A DNA stretch of 33,945 bases from a bacterium (GTDB taxonomy: Bacteria > Vulcanimicrobiota > Vulcanimicrobiia > Vulcanimicrobiales > SCRA01). Within the stretch, counting starts at the first letter, position 1. Each line of letters begins with the position of its first letter. Shown piece by piece: positions 1 through 9,639 of the stretch. The position numbers were made by a program, and so were the translations under genes. The stretch lies in NCBI GenBank assembly GCA_004298665.1, contig SCQY01000266.1, forward strand, positions 1 to 33,945, written 5' to 3'. The notes beneath the pieces were generated by a model that saw only the letters and a list, made by a program, of their open reading frames with translations, searched no databases and had not been told where the DNA came from.

Positions 1-81
1 CTGATTTCGCTGGCGGCGATGGCCCCGGGAGGTACGGGGCGGGTGGCGAAAGGTTTCTCTCTTGACGAAGGAGAGGAGCCT

Positions 82-2814
82 ATGAACCGTACGCGACTCG
101 ATAGTTTTGGCGCCAAAGACACGTTGAACGTCGGCGGCCGCTCGCACACCATCTATCGGCTCGACGCCCTGGCAAAGAAGGGTGTCGGCCATGTTTCGCG
201 GCTGCCGTACTCGCTGAAGATCCTGCTGGAGAGCCTGCTGCGCAATGAGGATGGAGTCTCCATCACCAAGGATGACGTCGCGGCGCTGGCGGGCTGGGAT
301 CCCAAGACCATCGGTCAGCGCGAGATCGCATTCCGTCCTGCGCGCGTCCTGCTTCAGGACTTCACCGGCGTACCGGTGGTGGTGGATCTTGCGGCGATGC
401 GCGACGCGATGGCGGCCATGGGCGGCGATCCCACGCAGATCAATCCGCTGCAGCCGGTTGAGCTGGTCATCGATCACTCCGTGCAAGTCGACTACTACGG
501 TTCGGACGACGCATTCGCCAAGAACGCGGAGATCGAGTTCCAGCGTAACCGCGAGCGTTACGAGTTCCTCAAGTGGGGGCAGGCGCGCTTCGACAACTTC
601 CGCGTCGTCCCGCCGGATACCGGGATCGTGCATCAGGTCAACCTGGAGTATCTGGCGCGCGTGATCTTTGACCAGAACGGCGAAGCCTATCCGGATTCAC
701 TCGTGGGCACCGACTCGCATACCACCATGGTCAACGGTTTAGGCGTCGTCGGTTGGGGCGTGGGGGGCATCGAAGCCGAGGCTGCCATGTTGGGGCAGCC
801 CATCTCGATGCTGATCCCGGAGGTGGTGGGGTTCCGTCTCTCGGGTAAGCTCCCTGAAGGTGTCACGGCCACGGACCTGGTGCTCACGGTGACGCACATG
901 TTGCGGAAGAAGGGCGTCGTCGGAAAGTTCGTCGAGTTCTACGGGCCGGGGCTGGCGAACCTCACCGTTGCCGACCGCGCGACGCTGGGCAATATGTCGC
1001 CGGAGTACGGCTCCACCATCGCCATCACACCGATCGACGCGCGCACGCTCGAGTACCTGCGACTGACGGGGCGCAGCGAGGAGCATCTTGCGCTGGTCGA
1101 GACGTACGCGAAGGCGCAGGGTCTCTTCCACCAGGAAGGCGACCCCGAGCCGATCTTCAGCGACACGATCGATCTCGACCTCGCCGCCGTCGAGCCCACG
1201 ATCGCCGGGCCGCGACGTCCGCAGGACCGCATCGCCTTGCGCCAGGCCAAATCCGCCTTCCTCTCGCTCATGGACGAGTTCGAAGCGGCGCGCGCTGCCA
1301 AGGCTTCCAAGAACGGCGGCGCCGCCGTCGCCGTGGCGCCGGGAACACGCCGCGCCGCGAAAGTGTCGTTTGCAGGCACGCAGTTCGATCTCTCCGACGG
1401 CGCCGTCGTGATCGCCGCGATCACCAGCTGCACCAACACGTCGAATCCCGCCGTGCTGATGGCCGCGGGGTTGGTGGCGAAGAAGGCCAACGCTCTCGGG
1501 ATCAAGACCAAACCGTGGGTGAAGACCTCGCTCGCTCCGGGGTCCAAAGTCGTCACCGACTATCTCATCGCGGCGGGCCTCGATAAGGAGCTCGACGCGC
1601 AGGGCTATCAGCTGGTCGGCTACGGCTGCACGACCTGCATCGGCAACTCGGGGCCGCTTGCCGATCCCATCGCCCAGGCAGTCGACGCCAACGACATCGT
1701 GGTAGGCGCCGTGCTCTCAGGGAACCGCAACTTCGAGGGGCGCATCCACTCGCAGGTGCGTGCCAACTATCTCGCCTCACCGCCGCTGGTAGTTGCCTAC
1801 GCGCTAGCCGGACGGATGGACGTCGATCTGGTCAAGGAGCCGCTGGGCGTCGGGAAGAACGGCCAGCCGGTCTTCCTGCGCGATGTATGGCCCAGCAACA
1901 GCGAGATCCAGGATTTGATTCAGCGTCATGTCACGGGCGAGGCCTTCCGCAAGGAGTACGCCGAAGTCTTCAAGGGCGACAAGCGCTGGCAATCGATCGA
2001 TGTCGCCGGCTCCGACATCTACAATTGGCAGAGCGACTCGACCTACGTGCAGAATCCGCCGTACTTCGTGGACATGCCGGCGACGCCGCCGGCCCTGCAC
2101 GATCTGGCAGGGGCGCGTGCGCTGGCTGTGCTCGGCGACAGCGTGACCACCGATCACATCTCGCCGGCGGGCAACATCGCCAAGAGCAGCCCGGCGGGAA
2201 CGTATTTGCTCGCGCACGGCGTCGAGTCCAAGGACTTCAACTCCTACGGCTCGCGACGCGGCAATCACGAAGTGATGATGCGCGGCACCTTCGCCAATAT
2301 CCGGTTGCGCAACGCGCTCGTGCCGGGCGTCGAAGGCGGGTTCACGCGCTATCTTCCCACGGGCGAGCAGATGTCGATCTACGACGCCGCCATGCGCTAC
2401 GAGAAGGACGGGACGCCGCTGGTGATTCTGGCCGGTAAGGAGTACGGCAGCGGCAGCTCGCGCGACTGGGCGGCGAAGGGAACGTACCTGCTGGGCGTCC
2501 AGGCCGTGATCGCCGAGAGCTTCGAGCGCATCCACCGCTCGAACTTGGTGGGCATGGGCGTGCTCCCGCTGCAGTTCGTCGACGGTCAGAGCACGAGCTC
2601 GCTGGGCCTCACCGGCGAGGAGACCTTTGCCGTCCAGGGCATCGCCAGCGGCCTCGCGCCGCGCCAGCGTCTGAAGGTGACGGCTGCTGGCACCGGCGGG
2701 AAGACCACTTCCTTCGAAGTGCTCTGCCGCATCGATACTCCCGACGAGGTGGAGTACTATCGCCACGGCGGCATCCTGCAGTACGTGCTGCGTCAGCTCG
2801 CCGGAAAAGGCTAG
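82..2814 (+). CDS. acnA: Aconitate hydratase (AcnA/IRP1 type)
   Basis: Interconverts citrate and isocitrate in the TCA and glyoxylate cycles, in the cytosol, using a [4Fe-4S] cluster. The 910-aa product has the usual AcnA length. The three cluster cysteines are visible as C450 (motif SCTNTSNP) and C516/C519 (motif [12 protein letters not shown]). The swivelling C-terminal domain carries [13 protein letters not shown] and [15 protein letters not shown]. The ATG at 82 is preferred over an in-frame start 63 nt upstream because a purine-rich GAAGGAGAGGAG lies just before it and the family starts near this point. A strong terminator follows, so it is probably transcribed alone. It supplies isocitrate to the isocitrate lyase encoded at 7160. 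Identification is secure. Confidence 0.97.
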   Translation: MNRTRLDSFGAKDTLNVGGRSHTIYRLDALAKKGVGHVSRLPYSLKILLESLLRNEDGVSITKDDVAALAGWDPKTIGQREIAFRPARVLLQDFTGVPVVVDLAAMRDAMAAMGGDPTQINPLQPVELVIDHSVQVDYYGSDDAFAKNAEIEFQRNRERYEFLKWGQARFDNFRVVPPDTGIVHQVNLEYLARVIFDQNGEAYPDSLVGTDSHTTMVNGLGVVGWGVGGIEAEAAMLGQPISMLIPEVVGFRLSGKLPEGVTATDLVLTVTHMLRKKGVVGKFVEFYGPGLANLTVADRATLGNMSPEYGSTIAITPIDARTLEYLRLTGRSEEHLALVETYAKAQGLFHQEGDPEPIFSDTIDLDLAAVEPTIAGPRRPQDRIALRQAKSAFLSLMDEFEAARAAKASKNGGAAVAVAPGTRRAAKVSFAGTQFDLSDGAVVIAAITSCTNTSNPAVLMAAGLVAKKANALGIKTKPWVKTSLAPGSKVVTDYLIAAGLDKELDAQGYQLVGYGCTTCIGNSGPLADPIAQAVDANDIVVGAVLSGNRNFEGRIHSQVRANYLASPPLVVAYALAGRMDVDLVKEPLGVGKNGQPVFLRDVWPSNSEIQDLIQRHVTGEAFRKEYAEVFKGDKRWQSIDVAGSDIYNWQSDSTYVQNPPYFVDMPATPPALHDLAGARALAVLGDSVTTDHISPAGNIAKSSPAGTYLLAHGVESKDFNSYGSRRGNHEVMMRGTFANIRLRNALVPGVEGGFTRYLPTGEQMSIYDAAMRYEKDGTPLVILAGKEYGSGSSRDWAAKGTYLLGVQAVIAESFERIHRSNLVGMGVLPLQFVDGQSTSSLGLTGEETFAVQGIASGLAPRQRLKVTAAGTGGKTTSFEVLCRIDTPDEVEYYRHGGILQYVLRQLAGKG

Positions 2815-2843
2815 AGACGCGGACTCGGAAAGCGCAGAAAAGG

Positions 2844-2882
2844 CGAAGGAGGACGGCCGCCGGCCGTCCTCCTTCGTTTTTT
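2844..2882 (+). terminator. Intrinsic terminator after acnA
   Basis: A 16-bp perfect inverted repeat (CGAAGGAGGACGGCCG and its complement, one-base centre) is followed by six T. It lies 30 nt after the acnA stop and ends just before the stop of the convergent remnant gene, so it can serve acnA. The stem is symmetrical, but the T run is on the plus strand. Confidence 0.93.
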
Positions 2883-2890
2883 CCCGTGGA

Positions 2891-3270
2891 CTAGAGCTTA
2901 CACTTGACTTCGGAGAGCGGGCGGTAGGCCTCTTCTCCGGGGATGACCTTCATGATCTTGTAGTACGCCCAGGGTGTCTTGACTTGTGATGCCGGAAGCA
3001 CCTCGGCGAGATACATATCGTGGATCAAGAGGTGGTCCTGTGGGCGCATGTAGCCGTTGCGGGCGAAGAAGTCGCTGAACTTCAGTCCGTCCAACTGCTT
3101 GCCCACCGCATCGGCATCCGTGGTACCGGCCCGCTTGACGGCCGCGAGATACTGGCGAACCGCCGAGTAGTTTGCCATCTGCACGAAGTTGGGCGGCACG
3201 CCGTTGTTCTTGGCCATGAATCGCTTGGCAAAGACCATCGCTTGAACGAACGCGTCGCCGCGGCGGACGA
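2891..3270 (-). pseudogene. C-terminal remnant of ABC transporter substrate-binding protein (branched-chain amino acid/urea type)
   Basis: Only the last ~125 residues of a periplasmic Leu/Ile/Val-type binding protein (Peripla_BP_6 family, normally about 380-420 aa) are present. Recognisable C-terminal family elements include ANYSAVRQYLAAVKRAGTTD, RPQDHLLIHDMYLAEV and PWAYYKIMKVIPGEEAYRPL. Family resemblance stretches back to about 3270 on the minus strand. The only in-frame ATG is internal (3238) and has no ribosome binding site. There is no signal peptide, no N-terminal lobe and no transporter gene nearby. It abuts the 3' end of a likewise truncated reductase gene, which suggests a deletion fused two genes. 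It is very probably non-functional. Confidence 0.8.
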
Positions 3271-3311
3271 CCTGTATAGGCCTTTGAGGTACGACGGCGA
3301 GTGGTCGTTTC

Positions 3312-4166
3312 CTAGGAGTGCGTCAGCGAGACGAAGTCGACACTCTGCGTGGCCAAGATGCTCTCGGCGACGGCCAGCGTATCGACAGGGTCGCCTGCGA
3401 TGACCGGCAATGAGCCCACGGCATTCTTGATGGCGGCGGCATAGCGCGCCGGCGCCTCCACGTTGAGCGCGTCGACGCTTTCGTGAGCGAGGGCGCGCGC
3501 AAAGGCGAGCGTCTCCTCGTGCGCAGCTCCGCCCTCCGTGGGATCGGTGCCGGAGATGCGGAAGATCACGGGGAGGTCCGGACCGAGCATGCGGCGGATG
3601 GCGCGCAGGATCTCCATGCCGAAGCGCCTGCGCCGCGCAGCATCGCCTCCCCAGTCGTCGCTGCGGCGATTGGTGAGCGGCGAGAGGAACCGGTCGATCA
3701 GGGAGTCAGCGGATGCCGTCACTTCGACGCCGTCGAAGCCGAGCTGCGATGCACGAAAGGCGCCGCGGGCGAAGAGGGCGACCGTTTTCCAGATATCCTC
3801 CTCGCTCATCTCGCGCGGCTCGCCATCCGCATGGGTTCCGTCTGCGTAGCGCCCGGCATGGGAGAGCTGGAGGGCGATGCGCCCGCCGGCCGCGTGTACT
3901 TCCTCCGCCACGCGGCGCAAGCGGAGTGCATCGCTTTGTTCGTTGATGAGACCGTCGCGGCCGCCCGCGGCACCGGCGCGATCGACGGCCGAGCCCTCAG
4001 TGATGATCAGCCCTGCGCCGTCGCGCACGCGCTCGGCGTAGAAGGCGCCCAGCACCTTACCGTCATCGTCGCGCGCCTCGAAGCCCAGGCGCACCGATCC
4101 CATCACGATGCGGTTGGGAACGGCCAGCGTTCCGATGCGCCCGGGGCGGTTGACATCCTCAAACAC
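3312..4166 (-). pseudogene. Old-yellow-enzyme/2,4-dienoyl-CoA reductase-like flavin oxidoreductase, C-terminally truncated
   Basis: NADH:flavin oxidoreductase of the OYE TIM-barrel family. The GTG start at 4166 is preceded by AGGAAGA. Family elements in order: PNRIVMGS near residue 17, GLIITEG near 52, LQLSHAGRYA near 99, the catalytic-region GFDGVEVTASADSLIDRFLS near 145, and TNRRSDDWGG near 166. The protein is 284 aa, whereas the barrel usually needs about 340 or more. It stops at VDFVSLTHS, where relatives continue with the FMN-phosphate-binding segment (usually GRPLLADP). The last barrel strand and helix are therefore missing, and FMN binding is doubtful. It lies 59 nt downstream of fabF on the same strand and may once have formed an operon with it. 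Truncation is inferred from family length; a naturally short variant cannot be excluded. Confidence 0.65.
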
Positions 4167-4225
4167 GCGAGAATATCTTCCTAGATCTCATCGGCGTCTT
4201 CTTCGCGTTGCGAACCCGCGGACAT

Positions 4226-5449
4226 TCAACGCGTGACGACGAGCGACGAGTTCTGCCCGCCGAAGCCAAACGCGTTGACTTGGAACGAAGAGAAGATCAG
4301 CGAACGCGGCTGCCCCGTCACGACCTCGAACTGGGCGGCGGGGTCGACGTGCTGCGTGCCGAGCGTCTGGCTGACGAGACCGTGCTCCATGCCCACGATG
4401 CCGGCGATGAGCGACATGGCGCCTGAAGCTGCCATGCTGTGTCCCATGTGGCCTTTGAGCGAGGTAACGGGAGGCACGTTCGCCGCCCGGCCATAGATGC
4501 GGTTGATCGCCCGCAGCTCAGCGGCATCGCCTACAACGGTGGCGGTGCCGTGGGCGAAGACGGCAGCGGGGGCCTGACTTGGAGTCAGTGCGGCGTCGTC
4601 GAGCGCGCGGCGCATCGCCAGCGCCTCCCATTCGCCGCTTGGCTCAGGTGAGGTGATGTGGTAGGCGTCCGCAACCTGACCGTATCCGCGAATGCGCGCC
4701 AACACGTGCGCGCCGCGAGCTCGAGCGTGCTCGATGTGTTCGAGCACGAGCATAGCAGCACCGTTGCCCATCACAAAGCCGTCCCGTTCGGCGTCGAAGG
4801 GCCGTGAAGCCAGAGATGGGTCCGGGTTGCGCGAGAGGGCACCGGCGCGCGTTAGGCTCTCGTAGACGAGGTCGCAGAGTAAGTCTTCCGTGCCGCCGGC
4901 GATGGCGAGGTCGACTTCTCCGCGCTCGATCATCCGAGCGGCGATGCCGATGGCATCGAGTGACGACGCGCATGCGTTGCTCACGGTGAGTTGCGGTCCG
5001 TGGAGGCGATAGTGGAGGGAGACGCGCGCCGCGGGCATGTTGGGGATGACCAGAGCCATCAGTTTAGGGGGAACGCTCTTCTGGCCCTCGCGCAGATACG
5101 CGGTCTGGGCTGCCGTGATGAAGGGGAAGCCGCCCATCGTGTTGCCGAGTACCACCGCGGTGCGCAACGCGTCCAGCGGCTCGGCCGATGCCTGCCGCAC
5201 GGCTTCGTCGGCGGCGATCAGCGCGTAGTGCGTGAAGCGGTCGGCGTTGCGCAGCGCGCTAGACGGCAGAGGGCTGTGCTCGAGAAATGCGTCGGGCACG
5301 GCGGCCCAGAGGCGGTTCCCGCTGAGTCCCTCGCCACTGGGGATGGGGCTGATGGCGCATACGCCCCCGATCACCCCTCTCCAGAATGTCTCGACATCAT
5401 GGCCGACGGGGGAGATCACCCCCAAGCCCGAGACGGCCACATGATCCAT
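4226..5449 (-). CDS. fabF: 3-oxoacyl-[ACP] synthase II (KAS II)
   Basis: Condenses malonyl-ACP with acyl-ACP in fatty-acid or polyketide chain elongation, in the cytosol. At 407 aa it has the normal family length. The Cys-His-His triad is readable: C160 in SNACASSLDAIG, H300 in AHGTATVVGD and H337 in KGHMGHSMAASGA. The C-terminal GFGGQNSSLVV is typical. The start at 5449 was chosen because GAGGAG precedes it and MDHVAVSGLGVISPVG matches family N-termini; an upstream in-frame start would add 36 untypical residues. No ACP, fabG or other fab gene is adjacent, so it may be a second, specialised KAS (for example for a lipid or secondary product) and not the housekeeping enzyme. It is transcribed divergently from the protease gene, with a 110-nt shared upstream region. 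Confidence 0.92.
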   Translation of the reverse strand: MDHVAVSGLGVISPVGHDVETFWRGVIGGVCAISPIPSGEGLSGNRLWAAVPDAFLEHSPLPSSALRNADRFTHYALIAADEAVRQASAEPLDALRTAVVLGNTMGGFPFITAAQTAYLREGQKSVPPKLMALVIPNMPAARVSLHYRLHGPQLTVSNACASSLDAIGIAARMIERGEVDLAIAGGTEDLLCDLVYESLTRAGALSRNPDPSLASRPFDAERDGFVMGNGAAMLVLEHIEHARARGAHVLARIRGYGQVADAYHITSPEPSGEWEALAMRRALDDAALTPSQAPAAVFAHGTATVVGDAAELRAINRIYGRAANVPPVTSLKGHMGHSMAASGAMSLIAGIVGMEHGLVSQTLGTQHVDPAAQFEVVTGQPRSLIFSSFQVNAFGFGGQNSSLVVTR

Positions 5450-5559
5450 CGATGGTACTCCTCGTCCGGCAGCGAATCGACCGGGCCTGTGCTTGTGTTC
5501 TGCTCGACGAAGTTCGCACGGCAACCGGCGCAGCCCCGCACGTGTTCCATCATGCACGG

Positions 5560-6507
5560 ATGGATGCCCCTGTGACCCTCATCGATCGGCGCGAGCCCGA
5601 CCCGCTCGACGCCTACTCGCGAACCGTCGTCGACGTCGTCGAGCGCGTGAGCCCCGCCGTGGTCGGCGTTCACACGCGGCGAGGCGGCGCCGGCAGCGGC
5701 GTCGTCTTCGCACCGGACGGCTTTGTCTTGACGAACAGCCACGTGGTCCGCCACGGCGGCGAGTTGGAAGTCGTGCTCCACGACGGTCGTTCCCTTCCCG
5801 CGCAACGCATTGGAGAGGATCCGCACAGCGACACCGCGGTCATTCGCGTTGCCGGGGACGCGCTGGCCAGCGCCGCGCTCGGGGATTCGTCCGAGCTGCG
5901 CGTGGGGGAGCTGGTGATCGCCATCGGCAATCCATTGGGCTTTCAGGCCTCGGTGACGGCCGGCGTGGTCAGTGCGCTGGGGCGGACGCTGCGCGCACAG
6001 ACGGGGCGGCTCATCGAGAACGTCATTCAGACGGATGCCGCGCTCAACCCAGGGAACTCCGGCGGACCGTTGCTTGACGGTCGCGGGCGCGTGGTGGGCA
6101 TCAACACGGCGATCATCGCGGGCTCGCAGGGCATCTGCTTCGCTATTCCCATCAATACCGTGACGTGGGTTGCCGGCCACTTGATGCGCGAAGGGCGCGT
6201 GCGGCGCGCATACCTGGGCGTCTCGGCGCAGAGCGTGCGCGTTGCTCCCGTGCTGGCTTCGCGTTACGGCCTAGACGATACACGGGGCGTGCAGATCACG
6301 GAGGTGCACGCCGACACGCCTGCCCATCATGCCGGGCTGCGCCCCGGCGACGTGATCGTGCGCCTCAACGGGCTGCGCATCAGGACGCCCGACGATCTCC
6401 AGCGCGTGCTCGGCGTCTACGTGCCCGAAGCCGGTCTCGACCTGGAGCTGCTGCGCGCCGGCGGGCGCCTTGCGGTCATCGTGGTACCCGCGGAGCTCCC
6501 CGGCTAG
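5560..6507 (+). CDS. HtrA/DegP-type serine protease with one PDZ domain, apparently not exported
   Basis: Trypsin-like protease of the HtrA family, 315 aa. The catalytic triad is H61 (TNSHVV), D91 (HSDTAVI) and S167 (NPGNSGGPL). One PDZ domain follows at about residues 215-310 (AYLGVSAQ, GVQITEVHADTPAHHAGLRPGDVI). HtrA proteins normally act in the periplasm or at the outer face of the membrane, but here the N-terminus MDAPVTLIDRREPDP has no hydrophobic segment. Starting further upstream in the same frame (to 5386) would add residues antisense to fabF and still no clear signal peptide. No strong ribosome binding site precedes 5560. It may be a cytosolic quality-control protease, or the start may be misplaced. 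Confidence 0.87.
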   Translation: MDAPVTLIDRREPDPLDAYSRTVVDVVERVSPAVVGVHTRRGGAGSGVVFAPDGFVLTNSHVVRHGGELEVVLHDGRSLPAQRIGEDPHSDTAVIRVAGDALASAALGDSSELRVGELVIAIGNPLGFQASVTAGVVSALGRTLRAQTGRLIENVIQTDAALNPGNSGGPLLDGRGRVVGINTAIIAGSQGICFAIPINTVTWVAGHLMREGRVRRAYLGVSAQSVRVAPVLASRYGLDDTRGVQITEVHADTPAHHAGLRPGDVIVRLNGLRIRTPDDLQRVLGVYVPEAGLDLELLRAGGRLAVIVVPAELPG

Positions 6508-6606
6508 AGCACATCGCATTCATGCGGCAGTACGCTAGCCTTTTGGTGCCATCGTAGGCCCACTCGCCTCGCCCGGTGCTCCGCTAGCGACGTCGAAAGT
6601 TGCGCG

Positions 6607-7026
6607 ATGTTCGTACTTGCGATGGTGGTCGCCTTCGCTGTGGGCGGGAGCAGCGTGATCGACCACGGTGACGGCTGCGACCCCCTTCCCGCGATCGCTG
6701 TCCAGAGCCTCACCGTCCTCACCCCGGGTGCTGCCGCCGTCGACCCGCAACACGCGCTGCTGTCCTTAAGCGTCCCGTTGCTGACTCCGCCGATCCGCGT
6801 GGTGATCGGTGGTGCGGGTCTGCGCTGGGAGAGCACCGTGTTGGAGCCCGTCCCCGCTGCGGGGTCCTTGCGGGCGGTCAGCGGCGACCAGGAGCGGCGC
6901 GGGACGGCGCTCCCGCCCCTGCGCCCTGGGACACGCTATGACGTTTCGGTGGGCTACGCCGAGCCGACGCCCGAAGGCTGCCTGCCTCCGCGGCCGTCCC
7001 TCGTCGGCGCCTTCTCCACGCCCTGA
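6607..7026 (+). CDS. Small secreted or membrane-anchored protein of unknown function
   Basis: 139 aa, not recognised. The N-terminus MFVLAMVVAFAVGGSS is a hydrophobic stretch that could be a signal peptide or anchor, though it lacks the usual leading positive charge. The rest is rich in Pro, Val and Leu with alternating hydrophobic residues (SLSVPLLTPPIRVVIGG, GTRYDVSVGYAEP), suggesting a small beta-sandwich. Two Cys (residues about 24 and 125) could form a disulfide if exported. Codon use (GC-rich third positions) resembles the neighbours. It sits 100 nt after the protease gene in the same direction. No ribosome binding site stands out. It is probably a real gene, but homology is unknown. 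Confidence 0.55.
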   Translation: MFVLAMVVAFAVGGSSVIDHGDGCDPLPAIAVQSLTVLTPGAAAVDPQHALLSLSVPLLTPPIRVVIGGAGLRWESTVLEPVPAAGSLRAVSGDQERRGTALPPLRPGTRYDVSVGYAEPTPEGCLPPRPSLVGAFSTP

Positions 7027-7079
7027 TGAAGAAGAAACTAACTTTCATGTATAACTGAATATGGTGGAAAATACCTCAC

Positions 7080-7115
7080 TCGGGGGATTCGCCCGAAGAC
7101 GTGAACCGATACAAT
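7080..7115 (+). promoter_or_regulatory. Possible promoter/operator of aceA
   Basis: The 133-nt stretch before aceA is noticeably AT-richer than its surroundings. It contains a short inverted repeat TCGGG-N7-CCCGA (7080-7096) and a -10-like TACAAT (7110-7115), with only a weak -35 candidate upstream. A second -10-like TATAACT lies near 7050. The placement suits a regulated aceA promoter, but neither box is strong. Confidence 0.3.
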
Positions 7116-7159
7116 CGTCCTCACAGCACCATTTCACAACGTGACGAGAGGAGTAGACG

Positions 7160-8454
<1,295 letters not shown>

Positions 8455-8455
<1 letters not shown>

Positions 8456-8560
8456 GGAATCTATCATCCGCGTCATCCCGTCGTTGCCAAGGGGCTCATG
8501 TACCGCAAGAGTACACAGCGCCCCTTGGCGCCTTGATCTGAATGCGGATCATAGATTCCC
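8455..8560 (+). repeat. 106-nt nested inverted repeat (long imperfect hairpin) after aceA
   Basis: The outer arms GGGAATCTATCATCCGC (8455-8471) and GCGGATCATAGATTCCC (8544-8560) pair with a single mismatch. Nested inside, CCAAGGGGC (8487-8495) pairs perfectly with GCCCCTTGG (8520-8528), and GTAC (8500-8503) can pair with GTAC (8511-8514). No T run follows, so it is not a plain terminator. It could be a structured 3'UTR/ncRNA or a small palindromic mobile element. It begins on the last base of the aceA stop codon. No gene is seen from 8456 to 8805. Confidence 0.75.
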
Positions 8561-8595
8561 AGCGATCCCGCCGTTGCCGAGGGGCTCATCTACCG
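8475..8595 (+). repeat. 31-bp direct repeat pair
   Basis: Copies at 8475-8505 and 8565-8595 share the pattern ATCCCG-CGTTGCC-AGGGGCTCAT-TACCG and match at 28 of 31 positions. The first copy lies inside the left half of the hairpin and the second begins 5 nt after the hairpin ends. The second copy has no matching right arm. The arrangement suggests partial duplication of a structured element. Confidence 0.75.
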
Positions 8596-8752
8596 TGAAG
8601 CCGGTTGCAGGGTTCGTGCATGACGTGGTATCCTTGGAGCCACGATGTTCCGCTCGGCTAGCTTCCGACCGTCAATCCCGCCGCTTCGTTTCACGGAGCT
8701 GATTGGGTTGCGCATACTCGGATAGCCCTCGTCGAGAGGAAGAGAATCCTAG

Positions 8753-8788
8753 GACGCGCCGCTCGATCGAGCGGCGCGTCTTTCTTTT
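8753..8788 (+). terminator. Strong intrinsic terminator directly upstream of proC
   Basis: A perfect 14-bp inverted repeat (GACGCGCCGCTCGA and its complement with no spacer) is followed by TTTCTTTT. It lies 300 nt after aceA and only 18 nt before the proC start, so it must end the aceA 3'UTR, an unannotated transcript from 8456-8750, or an attenuated proC leader. Confidence 0.92.
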
Positions 8789-8805
8789 GTGATATGGAGT
8801 ACACC

Positions 8806-9606
8806 ATGCAGGATGTGACGCTTCTCGGCGCCGGGAAGCTGGGCTCGGCGCTGCTGCGCGGCTGGCAACGCGCGGGGCGTCTGCCGGGGCGCGCCGTCAC
8901 CAAGAGCGAGGCCACGGCCGGCATGGTGCGCGAATGCTTTCGTATTCCCGCGGGGACCTCTATCGATGAAGCCCTGGTTGGAACGCGCACGATCATCGTG
9001 GCCGTCAAGCCGCACCAGTGGCCGGAGGTCGCCGGGACCCTGGAGGCGTGGGGGGACGGCGGGGGCACGCTGGTGAGCGTAATGGCCGGCGTCGACTGCG
9101 ATGCGCTGCGACGCCGCGTGTCCGACCGCGTGGACGTGGTGCGCGCAATGCCCAACGTGCTCTGTTCGTTCAACGAGGGGGTGACGGCGGTTGCCGACGG
9201 CGCCCCGGCGCACGTGCGGGCGCTCTTCGCACCGCTGGGAACCGTGCTCGACGTGCCGGAGGGGAGCCTCGACGCCTTCACCGCACTGACGGCCTCAGCG
9301 CCCGCGCTCGTGCTGCGTTTGATGGAAGGCTTTACCGATGCGGCGCTTGCGCTGGGGCTGCCCGCGGACAGTGCTCAAGCCGTGGCCGCGCAGGTTTTCC
9401 GCTCGACGGGCGCCTGGCTGGCGCAGAGCGGGGAACATCCCGCCGTCCTGCGCAAGCGCATCACCACGCCCGGGGGGTGCACGATCGCTGGACTCATGGA
9501 ATTGGAGCGGGCGCGCTCGGCTGTTGGTTTTGCCGATGCGTTGCTGGCGACGGCGCGGCGCGCGAGCGAACTCGGGGCTACGAAATCCGTGCTACCGAAG
9601 TCGTAG
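8806..9606 (+). CDS. proC: Pyrroline-5-carboxylate reductase
   Basis: Last step of proline synthesis: NAD(P)H-dependent reduction of pyrroline-5-carboxylate, cytosolic. 266 aa, normal length. The N-terminal Rossmann motif LGAGKLGSALLRG and the signature TTPGGCTIAGLMELE near residue 220 identify the family; RAMPNVLCSFNEGVTAV matches the central motif. ATG 8806 is chosen because GGAG lies 6 nt upstream; an ATG at 8794 in the same frame has no ribosome binding site and would lie almost on the terminator. With the terminator immediately upstream, transcription must begin within or very near it, or read through it. This is the monofunctional gene; no proA/proB is nearby. Confidence 0.95.
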   Translation: MQDVTLLGAGKLGSALLRGWQRAGRLPGRAVTKSEATAGMVRECFRIPAGTSIDEALVGTRTIIVAVKPHQWPEVAGTLEAWGDGGGTLVSVMAGVDCDALRRRVSDRVDVVRAMPNVLCSFNEGVTAVADGAPAHVRALFAPLGTVLDVPEGSLDAFTALTASAPALVLRLMEGFTDAALALGLPADSAQAVAAQVFRSTGAWLAQSGEHPAVLRKRITTPGGCTIAGLMELERARSAVGFADALLATARRASELGATKSVLPKS

Positions 9607-9639
9607 GGCGGCGAGAGAGGCGTCGCGTAGTATACCCGG

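Noticed and set aside
1804-2766. 320-codon minus-strand frame inside acnA
   Set aside because: Antisense to a strongly conserved aconitase region; composition fits a shadow frame.
3483-4184. 233-codon plus-strand frame over the OYE gene
   Set aside because: Antisense to a recognisable flavin oxidoreductase; no family features of its own.
8475-8595. CRISPR repeats
   Set aside because: Only two imperfect copies, with secondary structure spanning the interval, and no cas genes.
8640-8790. tRNA, 4.5S, tmRNA or RNase P RNA between aceA and proC
   Set aside because: No cloverleaf, no SRP GGUCAGG...GGAAGCAGCC core, no tmRNA tag frame and no RNase P core motifs were found by eye.
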